Assembly: GCF_004345745.1 (NCBI RefSeq) | Contig: NZ_SLXJ01000005.1 | Coordinates: forward strand, 1 to 64,000 | Length of the DNA: 64,000 nt | Source: Nicoletella semolina | GTDB taxonomy: Bacteria; Pseudomonadota; Gammaproteobacteria; Enterobacterales; Pasteurellaceae | Reading direction: 5' to 3' | In this document: one piece after another, positions 37,045 through 45,888 of the stretch | Layout: each line of letters starts with the position of its first letter | How positions within the stretch are numbered: position 1 is the first letter of the stretch | Made by a program: the position numbers and the translations under genes | Notes under the pieces: generated by a model | Seen by the model: the letters and a program-made list of their open reading frames with translations, nothing else | The model's database searches: none | What the model was told of the DNA's origin: nothing

Positions 37045-37719
37045 ATGCAATTAGAACGATTAGAAAAAAAACTGGGTTATCAATTTGCCAATAGAGATTA
37101 TCTTGAGCAAGCCTTAACTCATCGAAGTGCCGCAGCGAGAAATAATGAACGTTTAGAGTTTTTAGGGGATTCAATTCTTAATTTTGCAATAGGCAAGTCA
37201 TTATATGATAAATTTCCTAAGGCAAATGAAGGCGAGCTAAGTCGTATGCGTGCAACTTTGGTGAGAGAGAAAACCTTAGCACTTGTCGCTCGTGAGTTTG
37301 AACTTGGGGACTATTTAAAACTAGGTGCTGGGGAGCTAAAAAGTGGCGGGTTTCGCAGGGAATCTATATTGGCAGACTGTGTTGAGGCAATTATTGCAGC
37401 GGTATATTTAGATAGTGGTATAGATAAAGCAATCAGTTGCGTATCTTGTTGGTATAAAAATTTGTTGAATGAAACCAATCCAAGTGAAGCTCAAAAAGAT
37501 CCAAAAACCCGTTTACAGGAATATTTACAGGCTCGTAAATTAGCTTTGCCAGAATATGAAGTGATCGATATTAAAGGCGAAGCTCATAATCAGATGTTTA
37601 AAGTACGCTGTAAAATTGAAAAGTTTGAGGACGTTGTGATTGGTGTTGGTACCAGTCGTCGTAAAGCTGAACAGAATGCTGCAGGACAAATTATCCAAAA
37701 ATTAGCATTAAAAGATTAA
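37045..37719 (+). CDS. rnc: Ribonuclease III
   Basis: A double-strand-specific endonuclease of 224 residues that processes rRNA and regulates mRNAs. The signature [16 protein letters not shown] and the acidic site residues near [14 protein letters not shown] mark the catalytic domain. The C-terminal dsRNA-binding domain is [11 protein letters not shown] to the end. I prefer ATG 37045 over GTG 37042 because AGGA at 37037-37040 is then at 4 bases. Hairpins flank the gene on both sides. Confidence 0.96.
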   Translation: MQLERLEKKLGYQFANRDYLEQALTHRSAAARNNERLEFLGDSILNFAIGKSLYDKFPKANEGELSRMRATLVREKTLALVAREFELGDYLKLGAGELKSGGFRRESILADCVEAIIAAVYLDSGIDKAISCVSCWYKNLLNETNPSEAQKDPKTRLQEYLQARKLALPEYEVIDIKGEAHNQMFKVRCKIEKFEDVVIGVGTSRRKAEQNAAGQIIQKLALKD

Positions 37720-37739
37720 AATGTTTAATATGAAAGTAG

Positions 37740-37757
37740 GGGACGTGATTGCGTCCC
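37740..37757 (+). terminator. Hairpin between rnc and era
   Basis: GGGACG (37740-37745) pairs with CGTCCC (37752-37757) around TGATTG, followed by an AT-rich stretch without a solid T-run. It could attenuate or be processed. Confidence 0.45.
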
Positions 37758-37790
37758 ATTGATTTATTTGTTACTTATAAAGAGAAAAAA

Positions 37791-38714
37791 ATGACAATAC
37801 AAACAAGTGCGTCCTCATCGCAATTCACCTATTGCGGCTTTATTGCAATTGTTGGCAGACCGAATGTGGGCAAATCTACATTACTTAATAAAATTTTAGG
37901 GCAGAAAATTTCGATTACGTCCCGTAAAGCACAAACTACACGCCACCGCATTTTAGGGATTAAGACCGAGGGCGTATATCAGGAGATCTATGTGGATACC
38001 CCTGGGCTTCATATTGAAGAAAAACGAGCAATTAATCGTTTGATGAACCGTGCTGCCAGTAGTGCAATTGCTGATGTAGATATGGTTATTTTTGTGGTTG
38101 AAGGAACGAAGTGGACTGATGATGATGAAATGGTACTAAATAAATTGCGAGCCTCGAAAGCCCCTGTTGTGTTAGCAATCAATAAAGTCGATAACATTAA
38201 AGAAAAAGAAGAATTATTGCCTCATATTACATTTTTAAACGAGAAATTTCCTTTTAACGACATCATACCCATTTCCGCACAGCGTGGGCAAAATGTTGCT
38301 ATTTTAGAAACGTTGGTCAGAAAATCGCTTAAAGAAGGCAAACATCATTATCCTGAAGATTATGTAACAGATCGTTCTCAGCGTTTTATGGCATCAGAAA
38401 TTATTCGTGAAAAACTAATGCGGTTTATGGGTGAAGAATTGCCTTATTCTGTTACGGTAGAAATTGAGCAATTTAAATTAAATGAGCGTGGTACCTATGA
38501 AATTAATGGTTTGATTTTGGTTGAGCGAGATGGGCAGAAAAAAATGGTCATTGGCAACAAGGGACAAAAAATTAAAGTTATTGGGACAGAAGCCAGAGCG
38601 GATATGGAACGCTTATTTGATAACAAAGTACATCTAGAATTATGGGTGAAAGTAAAAGCTGGCTGGGCTGATGATGAACGAGCATTAAGAAGTTTAGGTT
38701 ACATTGACGAATAA
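37791..38714 (+). CDS. era: GTPase Era
   Basis: A protein of 307 residues from ATG 37791 ([12 protein letters not shown]), preceded by AAAGAG; the longer TTG frame runs through the rnc-era hairpin and is unlikely. Walker [11 protein letters not shown]3 DTPGL and NKVD are present, and the KH domain has [17 protein letters not shown]. Era binds the 3' end of 16S rRNA during 30S assembly. Confidence 0.97.
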   Translation: MTIQTSASSSQFTYCGFIAIVGRPNVGKSTLLNKILGQKISITSRKAQTTRHRILGIKTEGVYQEIYVDTPGLHIEEKRAINRLMNRAASSAIADVDMVIFVVEGTKWTDDDEMVLNKLRASKAPVVLAINKVDNIKEKEELLPHITFLNEKFPFNDIIPISAQRGQNVAILETLVRKSLKEGKHHYPEDYVTDRSQRFMASEIIREKLMRFMGEELPYSVTVEIEQFKLNERGTYEINGLILVERDGQKKMVIGNKGQKIKVIGTEARADMERLFDNKVHLELWVKVKAGWADDERALRSLGYIDE

Positions 38715-38759
38715 ATCGCATTATTTTGGATCAAAATCAATGACGTTTTTGAGGTAAAA

Positions 38760-39491
38760 ATGAAACAGTACAGCGAACCACTACAACGTGGATTTGTTTT
38801 GCATCGTCGAAATTATAGCGAAAGTAGCTTGCTGGTTGAATTTTTTACTGAAAAAAATGGGCGTATTACCTTGCTGGCAAAAGGGGCTCGTCGTCCACAT
38901 TCGCCTTTAAAAGCAGTGTTACAGCCCTTTACGCCTTTATTGCTACGTTGGGCTGGTAAAGGAGAATTAAAAACACTGACTCGAGCTGAAGATGTTTCAC
39001 TGACATTACCAATGAGCACTACGGCACTTTATAGTGGTTTTTATGTGAATGAAATACTGTCGAGAGTATTGGAAAATCATACGGCTTACCCTGAATTATT
39101 TGGATATTATTTGGATTGCGTTACGCATCTTGCTGCCAATCCATCAGAGCTTGAGCCAATACTTAGAACGTTTGAATTTCGAACATTGCAAGCACTCGGT
39201 TATGCGATTAATTTTGCACATTGTGCAGCGACAGGTGAGGTTGTTGATCCCCAAATGCGTTATCAGTTTTATGAGAATGAGGGATTTGTTGCCTCGCTTA
39301 TGCAAAATAATCATAGTTTCTTGGGAAAAGATTTATTGGCTTTTTCACGTTTAGATTTTTCAGAAAAAGAAACACAACAAGCAGCAAAGCGTTTTATTCG
39401 CATTGCATTAAAACCCTATTTAGGTTCTGCACCATTAAAAAGCAGAGAGCTTTTCCAGCGGATTTTACCAAATCGTTTAAAAAGTGCTTAG
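38760..39491 (+). CDS. recO: DNA repair protein RecO
   Basis: A protein of 243 residues of the RecFOR pathway that loads RecA on SSB-coated DNA and anneals strands. It starts with the OB-fold region [22 protein letters not shown], then [24 protein letters not shown]. The C-terminal helical part ends in [16 protein letters not shown] precedes the ATG. It is the last gene of the cluster, next to an insertion sequence. Confidence 0.95.
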   Translation: MKQYSEPLQRGFVLHRRNYSESSLLVEFFTEKNGRITLLAKGARRPHSPLKAVLQPFTPLLLRWAGKGELKTLTRAEDVSLTLPMSTTALYSGFYVNEILSRVLENHTAYPELFGYYLDCVTHLAANPSELEPILRTFEFRTLQALGYAINFAHCAATGEVVDPQMRYQFYENEGFVASLMQNNHSFLGKDLLAFSRLDFSEKETQQAAKRFIRIALKPYLGSAPLKSRELFQRILPNRLKSA

Positions 39492-39590
39492 CGATTAGCA
39501 ATTAAGTTAAAAATAAGTCGTCAAGATAACCTACAAAGGTAAAAGTAAGCGGTCAGTATATTATTATTTTTTGCAATTTGTTTTAATTTA

Positions 39591-40303
39591 GGGGCTGTAT
39601 TAGATCAGCCCTAAATTTCACACCATTTTCTCAACGTTTTAAGCTGTTCTTTTGGCGTCCCAAAGTTAAACCGAAATTCACATTCCTTCAAGAATAAAGG
39701 GAAATTTTTTCGGTCGATTCCATTATATTTTCGAAGTATTCGCTTAGCCTGACTCCAAAAATTTTCAATCCCATTGATATGATTTTGTTTCACTGCAAAC
39801 AGTTCGGAATGATTGATTCTTTCGTGATGAAATTGGCTCACATCAAGTGCGTCATAACTCCGATAAGTATCCGTGTAAACCCAGCTGTCAAGCTTAATTT
39901 TCCTTGTAATAACAGGCATTAACGTCTCTGTTTTAGTGTTTTCCACTACAACAGTAAACACCTTTCCTTGCCGCTTTAACAAACCAAAAACCGCCACTTT
40001 TCCTGCAGCTCCTCGTCCTCGCTTTCCTTTGCGATGACCACCAAAATAACTTTCATCAAGCTCAATTTGACCATCAAATACTTCATCAGCTTCAAGAGCT
40101 AAATGGTAAGTAATGACTTCACGAAGTTTTCGGTAAAATAATGCATTGGAATTAGGGTTTATCCCCAAAATATCAGCTGCAGAACGAGCCGTTACTTCTA
40201 ACACAAAAAATTCAAGGAGCTTTTTCTGTATAGATTTCTTTAATTTACAATGAGTTATCTTCATTTTCATAGACTAGCATACTTGCTAATCTAATACAGC
40301 CCC
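39591..40303 (-). mobile_element. Complete IS1016-like insertion sequence (IS1595 family)
   Basis: A 713-base element bounded by inverted repeats. The left end is GGGGCTGTATTAGATCAGC and the complement of the right end is GGGGCTGTATTAGATTAGC, differing at one of 19 positions. One transposase gene fills it. The intact ends, intact gene and exact duplication indicate a recent and possibly active insertion. Confidence 0.95.
39611..40270 (-). CDS. IS1595-family (IS1016-type) transposase
   Basis: A transposase of 219 residues. The catalytic acidic residues fit Asp72 in QIELDESYFGGHRKGKRG, Asp134 in WVYTDTYRSY, and the HINGIENFWSQAKR motif (Asn166 and Glu169) typical of the family. The N-terminal zinc ribbon of longer IS1595 transposases is missing, as in IS1016. 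No frameshift or early stop is visible. Confidence 0.93.
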   Translation of the reverse strand: MKMKITHCKLKKSIQKKLLEFFVLEVTARSAADILGINPNSNALFYRKLREVITYHLALEADEVFDGQIELDESYFGGHRKGKRGRGAAGKVAVFGLLKRQGKVFTVVVENTKTETLMPVITRKIKLDSWVYTDTYRSYDALDVSQFHHERINHSELFAVKQNHINGIENFWSQAKRILRKYNGIDRKNFPLFLKECEFRFNFGTPKEQLKTLRKWCEI

Positions 40304-40400
40304 TTAATTTATTTTTTGTATCTTAACATTTATAGCCATTTCCTCCTTTGCTTTCTTTTGTCCTTTCTGCTTATGGGGGGCTGTGGAAGGGAATTTTTGA

Positions 40401-41477
40401 CTATTTTTCCTTTAGTCCTTTTCTAATCATTTCCTCAAAAAATGCATAATCTACTAAAAAAGCGTCGTGTCCAAAATCAGAATGAAATTCATAAAAGTTC
40501 ACGGATACACCTGCATTTTCTAATTTCTGTTTTGTTTTATGGACATCAATTTGCTTGAATAGTTGATCACTGGTAACACCAACCAATGTATAGCGAGCTT
40601 TAATGCGTTTTAGTGCTTCCTGTTCGTTCACATAGCCGAGAGCAGGATCATACAAATCCATAGCCCTGAGTAAACGTAGGTAGCTATTAGCATCAAAGCG
40701 GTCTAGAAATTTTTTACCTTGATAGCTTAAGTAAGATTCCACCTGAAATAGATCACCCCAAATATCGCCCTGCTGCTTAGTTTCCCGCCCAAAGGCTTTT
40801 GCAAGCTGTAGATCTGTGCGATAGGTGAGCATACCGAGCATTCTGGCAATTGTTAGCCCTTTGTTTGGTGGTGTGCTGTCATAATAATTGCCATTATTAA
40901 AATGCGGATCATTTATAATCGCTTGTCGCATAATGTGATTGAATCCAATAACTTCAGCACTAAGTGTTAATGAGGAACAAAGATTGATGATATTATCAAC
41001 GAAATCAGGGTAGCTAATTGCCCATTGAGTTGCCTGCATTCCACCAAAAGACCCACCAACCACAGCGTGCAATTTTGGGATACCAAGCTGAGCAATTAAG
41101 GCTTTTTGAACCTGAACAATATCTTGTATACTGATAATTGGAAATTCGCTGCCATAAGGTTTGTTAGTGTGAGGATTGATTGACATTGGACCTGTTGTCC
41201 CTTTACACCCACCGAGCACATTTGAGCAGATGAGAAAATATTTGTCTGTGTCAAATGCCAATCCACTACCAATAAAATCTTGCCACCAACCTTTGTTTGC
41301 TGAATTGGCAAAATAAGGTTCAGCATCGCCCGTTAAGGCATGGCAGAGTAGAATTGCATTACTTCTATTTTGGTTCAATTTACCATAAGTTTGATAGGCA
41401 ACATCAATAGCGGATAATGAACCACCGAATAACAGTTCAAGTGGTTGTTGTTCAAAAAGCCGAATTTGCTGTGCCAT
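40401..41477 (-). CDS. metX: Homoserine O-acetyltransferase MetX
   Basis: An alpha/beta-hydrolase of 358 residues that acetylates homoserine in the first committed step of methionine synthesis. The nucleophile Ser143 is in [12 protein letters not shown]. The Asp of VGVTSDQLF and the His of FGHDAFLVD complete the triad. [14 protein letters not shown] forms the substrate pocket. Some family members use succinyl-CoA, so acetyl specificity is the default assumption. Its upstream region has tandem met boxes. Confidence 0.94.
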   Translation of the reverse strand: MAQQIRLFEQQPLELLFGGSLSAIDVAYQTYGKLNQNRSNAILLCHALTGDAEPYFANSANKGWWQDFIGSGLAFDTDKYFLICSNVLGGCKGTTGPMSINPHTNKPYGSEFPIISIQDIVQVQKALIAQLGIPKLHAVVGGSFGGMQATQWAISYPDFVDNIINLCSSLTLSAEVIGFNHIMRQAIINDPHFNNGNYYDSTPPNKGLTIARMLGMLTYRTDLQLAKAFGRETKQQGDIWGDLFQVESYLSYQGKKFLDRFDANSYLRLLRAMDLYDPALGYVNEQEALKRIKARYTLVGVTSDQLFKQIDVHKTKQKLENAGVSVNFYEFHSDFGHDAFLVDYAFFEEMIRKGLKEK

Positions 41478-41563
41478 TCTTACCTCAACTTTGCAAAAAT
41501 TTGCCCTAATATCACCGCTTTTACACGGTGTGGGAAGGATATTTGATTATAAAATTGCAGCGT

Positions 41564-41591
41564 AAATTAGCAGAGCAAGCGAATTTGTCAA
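41564..41591 (-). promoter_or_regulatory. metX promoter
   Basis: On the minus strand TTGACA (complement of 41586-41591), a 16-base spacer and TAATTT (complement of 41564-41569) place the start near 41557, about 80 bases before the metX ATG. Confidence 0.6.
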
Positions 41592-41599
41592 GAAGTTTT

Positions 41600-41623
41600 A
41601 GCCGTCTAAACGTCTAGATTTTT
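41600..41623. promoter_or_regulatory. Tandem met boxes (MetJ operator) between metX and the DMT permease gene
   Basis: Three adjacent 8-mers read AGCCGTCT, AAACGTCT and AGATTTTT against the consensus AGACGTCT, matching at 7, 7 and 4 positions. They lie just upstream of the metX -35 box and about 65-85 bases upstream of a candidate start for the divergent permease gene. Confidence 0.8.
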
Positions 41624-41651
41624 AAATGGCTAAATGCAGCCTTTTTTAAGC

Positions 41652-41679
41652 TTGCAATTTTCATTCACTTCGTTATTCT
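41652..41679 (+). promoter_or_regulatory. Candidate promoter of the DMT permease gene
   Basis: TTGCAA (41652-41657), a 16-base spacer and TATTCT (41674-41679) precede the gene by about 45 bases. Confidence 0.4.
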
Positions 41680-41723
41680 AGCACCTTTTATCCTATTGCT
41701 TTACTCATTTAGAAGGATTACCT

Positions 41724-42614
41724 ATGCAATCTCATCAGCCTATTAAAGGGGCGATTGCTATCGTCATTGCAGGTATTTTATTTGCCTGCATTAATACCTT
41801 AATCCCTAAACTGACCTCTGTATCCCCTATTGATGCTGGAGTTGTTGCGTTAATGCAATATTTATTTGCGTTTATTTTCTTGATGCCAAGTATGGGGACA
41901 ATGGGATTTTTCCAATCACTGAAAACCAAGCATTTGGGGTGGCATTGTTTTCGTGTTTTCTTGTCTGCTATTGGTATTCAATGTTGGACGGTTGCACTGG
42001 CACACCCAATTCCAATTTGGCAAGGGATTGCACTATTAATGACTTCGCCATTGTTTGTAACACTCGGATCAGGTTTATTATTGAAGGAAAAAGTTGATAT
42101 AACTCGCTGGCTTGCAACAGGTTTAGGTTTTGTGGGAGCGATGATTATTTTAGAGCCGTGGTCTGAAAACTTTGACTGGATTGTGTTATTACCTGTGGCG
42201 GCTGCATTTTTTTGGGCGTGCTATTCGTTAATGGTTAAAAAGTTATCAAGCGAGGATTCACCGACGACAATGGTCGCTTACTTGTTTATTCTGATTACTC
42301 CCTTCAATTTATTGATTGCTTTAACTAATTTAAGTCCTCAAGGGTTTAGCTTGCCTTCTTTTAGTGATGTAGGCTTTTTAATTTTGTTGGGATTTTTTAC
42401 TGCGTTAGCTCAATTGGCAGTCGCAAAAGCGTATAGCTATGCAGATGCATCTTATATTCAACCGTTTGATTTTATTAAATTACCATTAAATGTGTTAGCA
42501 GGTTGGCTGGTATTTAATTGGGTTCCACCAGGTAAATTATGGTTAGGTGCAGCCATTATTATTGCCGCAATACTTTACATTACACATTCAGAAACAAAGC
42601 AAGCTAAACAATGA
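41724..42614 (+). CDS. EamA/DMT family permease
   Basis: A membrane protein of 296 residues with about ten hydrophobic segments in two EamA repeats, opening IKGAIAIVIAGILFACINTLIPK. GWHCFRVFLSAIGIQCWTVALAH and YADASYIQPFDFIKLPLNVLAGW are typical of drug/metabolite transporters. The substrate is unknown. It shares its upstream region, including met boxes, with metX, so an amino acid or sulfur metabolite as substrate is possible but unproven. It overlaps the next gene by 4 bases. Confidence 0.85.
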   Translation: MQSHQPIKGAIAIVIAGILFACINTLIPKLTSVSPIDAGVVALMQYLFAFIFLMPSMGTMGFFQSLKTKHLGWHCFRVFLSAIGIQCWTVALAHPIPIWQGIALLMTSPLFVTLGSGLLLKEKVDITRWLATGLGFVGAMIILEPWSENFDWIVLLPVAAAFFWACYSLMVKKLSSEDSPTTMVAYLFILITPFNLLIALTNLSPQGFSLPSFSDVGFLILLGFFTALAQLAVAKAYSYADASYIQPFDFIKLPLNVLAGWLVFNWVPPGKLWLGAAIIIAAILYITHSETKQAKQ

Positions 42615-43261
42615 AATACCAAGCTGCCAAAAAAATTTTGAAAAAAAGCCTAAAATATAGTGTACTTTTCCTCATAGGTTTGTTTGGCTGTATGTGTGTT
42701 ATTGATCTTGGAACAAGCTATTTGGTTAGAGATAAGGTTTACACTGACATCAACACGCTTCCTAAACGTCAATATGTGATAGTCTTAGGTACTGCTAAAT
42801 ATTACCCTTCAGGATCAATGAATTTATATTATAAATATCGTCTTAATGCGGCACAGTTAGTTTTTACTCACAGTAAAGCAGATTATTTTCTAATGAGTGG
42901 CGATAATAAGACAGCTTATTATAATGAGCCTAGAGTAATGGGTCGAGATTTACGTGCAAAAGGCGTTCCTGAAAAATTTATCTTAAAAGATTATGCAGGA
43001 TATAGTACTTTAGATTCCATTATGCGAGCAGATAAAGTGTTTAATCTTCCTCCATTTACCATTATTTCTCAGCGTTTTCACTGTGAGAGAGCGTTGCTTA
43101 TTGCAAAATTTCACGACATTGACGCTATCTGTTTTGTGGCTACATATCCAGAAAAACATTACCAAGTGAGATTACGTGAATTCATAGCAAGGAGTATGAT
43201 GGTATTGAGATTAATTACAGGGACGGAGCCTAGTACATTGCTCAATGTAGAAAAGAAATAA
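42611..43261 (+). CDS. sanA: SanA-like DUF218 envelope protein
   Basis: A protein of 216 residues with one N-terminal membrane anchor and a periplasmic DUF218 domain: YVIVLGTAKYYPSGSMNLYYKYRLNAA, YFLMSGDN, GYSTLDSIMRA and IISQRFHCERALLIA match SanA. SanA limits vancomycin entry at high temperature in E. coli, a role in envelope barrier function. ATGA overlap couples it to the DMT permease gene. Confidence 0.9.
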   Translation: MKYQAAKKILKKSLKYSVLFLIGLFGCMCVIDLGTSYLVRDKVYTDINTLPKRQYVIVLGTAKYYPSGSMNLYYKYRLNAAQLVFTHSKADYFLMSGDNKTAYYNEPRVMGRDLRAKGVPEKFILKDYAGYSTLDSIMRADKVFNLPPFTIISQRFHCERALLIAKFHDIDAICFVATYPEKHYQVRLREFIARSMMVLRLITGTEPSTLLNVEKK

Positions 43262-43282
43262 GAGAATAGGATAAGCAAGATA

Positions 43283-43308
43283 TTAGCAGGACACCACTAC
43301 GTTGGTGC
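43283..43308. terminator. Hairpin between convergent sanA and the NhaC-family gene
   Basis: CAGGACACCA pairs with TGGTGCCCTG (one mismatch) around CTACGT. The T-run is weak in both directions. It resembles the GGACACC hairpins after ycjX. Confidence 0.5.
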
Positions 43309-43332
43309 CCTGATTGTTTAGATTGGGTGAAA

Positions 43333-44868
43333 TCAGTGATTTCTTTTTCTGAAAATAAAGATTAAAAGAGTTAATGTTATAGCTGTTGCTGAGAAACCAA
43401 ACAGTGCAGATTGTGTAAAGCCCAAGACAAGGTAGCCTATTGCTGAAGCTGCAGCAACGGTGATTGCATAGGGTAGCTGAGAAGTAACGTGATCCATATG
43501 ATTACACTGTGCTCCTGTCGAAGATAAAATGGTAGTATCTGAGATAGGAGAGCAATGATCGCCACAAACGGCACCTGCCATCACAGCGGATAGACAGGGT
43601 AATAGTAATGCAGGATCGGCATTGGCAGCCATTACTGCTGCGATGGGTAGCATAATACCAAATGTTCCCCAGCTTGTACCTGTTGAGAATGCCATTCCAG
43701 CCCCTAAAATAAAGAGAATAACAGGCAAGAAAGCAGGATTGATGCTGTCTGCAACTAATGTTGAGAGATATTTTCCCGTTTGCATATCACTGACAATTGC
43801 ATTGATTGTCCAAGCAAAGAATAAAATTGTGATTGCACCGAGCATTGATTTAGCCCCAATAGTATAGGATTGAAAGTAGCTTCTTACGTCAATTAATCGA
43901 CTGACTAGGATACAAATGGTGGCAACAACTAATGCACTGATACCACCTACAACAAGTGAAATACCAACAGTTGTATTTTCAAATGCCCCTAGTACGCTAA
44001 ATGGTTTTCCATCAGCATTTAATGCTTGATAGCCCGTATACATCATCATTGCAATGGTCGCAACAATCAAAGTAACGATTGGCAAAATAAGATTACGCAC
44101 ACTACCAGTAGAATGATCACTGTTTTGTTCGGTGGTTTCTTGAATTGATGACTTCGATGCTTGCTGTTCAAATGCTACCATTGAGCCTAAATCAAATGAA
44201 AAATAAGCGACGATGAACACCATCATTATTGAGAAGATTGCATAGAAGTTCATTGCACTCATCTCAATAAATGCACCAAGTGGTGAATAATGGGTAATCC
44301 CATAAGTGGCTAGTAATCCTGCGATAAGCGTGATAATGTAGGCCCCCCAGCTGGAGATTGGCATTAATACGCACATTGGTGCAGCAGTTGAGTCAAGAAT
44401 ATAAGCTAGTTTTGCTCGAGAGACTTTAAATCTATCGGTAACAGGACGAGCAATTGCACCTACTGCAAGGCTATGAAAATAGTCATCAATAAAGGTAAAG
44501 AAAACTAAACCTGCTGCCATTAATTTGGCTCCTCTCCTTCCTTTAATATGTTGTTGCGCCCAATTTGCAAATGCTTGATTGCTACCAGAAACACTTAGTA
44601 GGGCAGTAAGAATACCAAGTAAAACTAAGAATAGAATAATATTAACATTATTGGCATTTATACCTTCCTCATTATAAATTAATGAAAGTACATTATTTTT
44701 TAAATGGGTGAAACTATTAACAATCTCTCCATTATTAATCATTAATGCACCGACAATAATGCCAACACTTAATGAAAAGATAACACGACGTGTAGAAATT
44801 GCGAGTAGTAGAGCAAGTAATGCGGGTAATAGCGACCACGCTGAATTTGAATAGTCTATAAGACTCAT
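43333..44868 (-). CDS. lysW: NhaC-family transporter, probable lysine transporter LysW
   Basis: A membrane protein of 511 residues with about eleven to twelve hydrophobic segments. LPALLALLLAISTRRVIFSL, FFTFIDDYFHSLAVGAIARPVTDRF, GTSWGTFGIMLPIA and GAVCGDHCSPISDTTILSS are hallmarks of NhaC-type carriers. Such genes are often labelled Na+/H+ antiporter. A lysine riboswitch directly upstream identifies it instead with the LysW candidates, NhaC relatives predicted to import lysine. The substrate call rests on that RNA. AAGAGG before the ATG is the ribosome-binding site. Confidence 0.85.
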   Translation of the reverse strand: MSLIDYSNSAWSLLPALLALLLAISTRRVIFSLSVGIIVGALMINNGEIVNSFTHLKNNVLSLIYNEEGINANNVNIILFLVLLGILTALLSVSGSNQAFANWAQQHIKGRRGAKLMAAGLVFFTFIDDYFHSLAVGAIARPVTDRFKVSRAKLAYILDSTAAPMCVLMPISSWGAYIITLIAGLLATYGITHYSPLGAFIEMSAMNFYAIFSIMMVFIVAYFSFDLGSMVAFEQQASKSSIQETTEQNSDHSTGSVRNLILPIVTLIVATIAMMMYTGYQALNADGKPFSVLGAFENTTVGISLVVGGISALVVATICILVSRLIDVRSYFQSYTIGAKSMLGAITILFFAWTINAIVSDMQTGKYLSTLVADSINPAFLPVILFILGAGMAFSTGTSWGTFGIMLPIAAVMAANADPALLLPCLSAVMAGAVCGDHCSPISDTTILSSTGAQCNHMDHVTSQLPYAITVAAASAIGYLVLGFTQSALFGFSATAITLTLLIFIFRKRNH

Positions 44869-45002
44869 AAAACCTCTTAGATTGTTTTAGTTTAAAAAAA
44901 TGTCAAACAAAGAAAGAGTGATACTGAATTAATTTACATTATGAATTCATTTACATTAATGCAAATTAACGAAAGGTAATAAAAAAGAAATGGTTTAAAC
45001 CT

Positions 45003-45167
45003 AACAGTAGCACTCCATAGCATTTGCTATGACAGTGCCGCTCCTTTCGGAAGCGACCCCAACCAATTAAGATGACGCTTAACTGATTTCGGCAAATACA
45101 CCTTTCTTCTTACGTCCTCGTTTTCCACTCAGCAAGAGTACTTATTGTATCTGCACCTCTACAAGTT
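45003..45167 (-). promoter_or_regulatory. Lysine riboswitch (L box)
   Basis: Read on the minus strand from 45167 downward, the conserved elements appear in order: TAGAGGTGC, then AAGTACTCTTGC, TTTGCCGAAATCAG, TTGGGGTCGCTTCCGAAAGG, ACTGTCATAGC with its partner GCTATGGAGTGCTAC. GTAG (complement of 45159-45162) and CTAC (complement of 45007-45010) close P1. These are the core positions of the lysine aptamer. The expression platform lies in 44869-45002; a weak T-run and a possible AAACC-GGTTT pairing with the ribosome-binding site are seen, but no strong terminator. Confidence 0.9.
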
Positions 45168-45180
45168 GTAGGATTACGAT

Positions 45181-45209
45181 AGGTTACATTAAGAAATTGA
45201 TTTTGCCAA
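45181..45209 (-). promoter_or_regulatory. Candidate promoter of the lysine riboswitch transcript
   Basis: On the minus strand TTGGCA (complement of 45204-45209), a 17-base spacer and TAACCT (complement of 45181-45186) would start transcription near 45174, just before the aptamer. The -10 match is weak. Confidence 0.4.
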
Positions 45210-45390
45210 GAGTGAAGAACGAAAGTTTATTGATTAAGATGATAAGAATAAAAGGAGATTAATAAAAATAAAAACAATTTATTTCTGTCGCTTACTTAGA
45301 AATGGTTTACCTTGAAAAAATATTAAGGTAACATTCAGTCAATCTTTATTTATCTAAGGACACATATTTTTAATTATAGGAGAAATAATA

Positions 45391-45804
45391 ATGTCTGAAG
45401 TATTAAGAACCCTCTCTAATATTCGCAGCTTACGAGTGATTGCTCGTGAATCAACGCTTGAGCAAATGGAAGAGCTACTCAATAAAATTACTGCAGTGGT
45501 AGAGGAAAAGCGTGAGGCTGCTAAAATACAAGAAGCAGAGAATTTAAGACGTCTTGAAAGCTTAAAGAAATTTAAAGCATTACTTGATGAAGATGGTATT
45601 TCTTTAGAAGAGTTAGCAAGTTTGTTTAGTGGCTCTGCTAAAGGGGAAGGCAAAAAACGTGATAATCGCCAAGTGAATCCTGCAAGATATAAATATGTTA
45701 ATGATAAAGGACAATATAAAACGTGGACTGGTCAGGGAAGAATGCCACTTACGATTCAGCGTGCTTTAGATGAAGGGAAATCGTTGGCAGAATTTGAAAT
45801 TTAA
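45391..45804 (+). CDS. hns: Nucleoid protein H-NS
   Basis: A DNA-binding protein of 137 residues that silences AT-rich and foreign genes. The N-terminal two thirds is a coiled-coil oligomerisation region (LEQMEELLNKITAVVEEKREAAK). The C-terminal domain has KYVNDKGQYKTWTGQGRMP, the AT-hook-like core that enters the minor groove. GGAGAAATAATA precedes the ATG. The AT-rich region before it (45210-45390), with an inverted repeat TTACCTT/AAGGTAA at about 45308-45332, could serve autoregulation. Confidence 0.96.
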   Translation: MSEVLRTLSNIRSLRVIARESTLEQMEELLNKITAVVEEKREAAKIQEAENLRRLESLKKFKALLDEDGISLEELASLFSGSAKGEGKKRDNRQVNPARYKYVNDKGQYKTWTGQGRMPLTIQRALDEGKSLAEFEI

Positions 45805-45831
45805 TTTTTCTATTCTATTCTCCATATTGTG

Positions 45832-45863
45832 AAGAGAATCTGTTTTTGATAGATTCTCTTTTT
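45832..45863 (+). terminator. hns terminator
   Basis: AAGAGAATCT and AGATTCTCTT pair around a nine-base loop, with the T-run ending at 45863. It overlaps the spurious upstream extension of purU. Confidence 0.88.
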
Positions 45864-45888
45864 GTATTTTGAACGCAAGGATTACTCA

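Larger units (their letters stand above)
39583..40311. repeat. 8-bp target-site duplication flanking the insertion sequence
   Basis: TTAATTTA at 39583-39590 is repeated exactly at 40304-40311, immediately outside the two inverted repeats. Eight bases is the duplication length of the IS1595 family. The insertion lies in the convergent gap between recO and metX and breaks no gene. Confidence 0.92.

Noticed and set aside
45007-45162. Degenerate protein remnant, since the minus strand reads short basic peptides such as GKRGRKKKGVFAEIS
   Set aside because: The conserved RNA elements of the lysine riboswitch explain the sequence better than any protein family.
45354-45653. 99-residue minus-strand frame over hns
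   Set aside because: It is antisense to the clearly recognised H-NS coding region.
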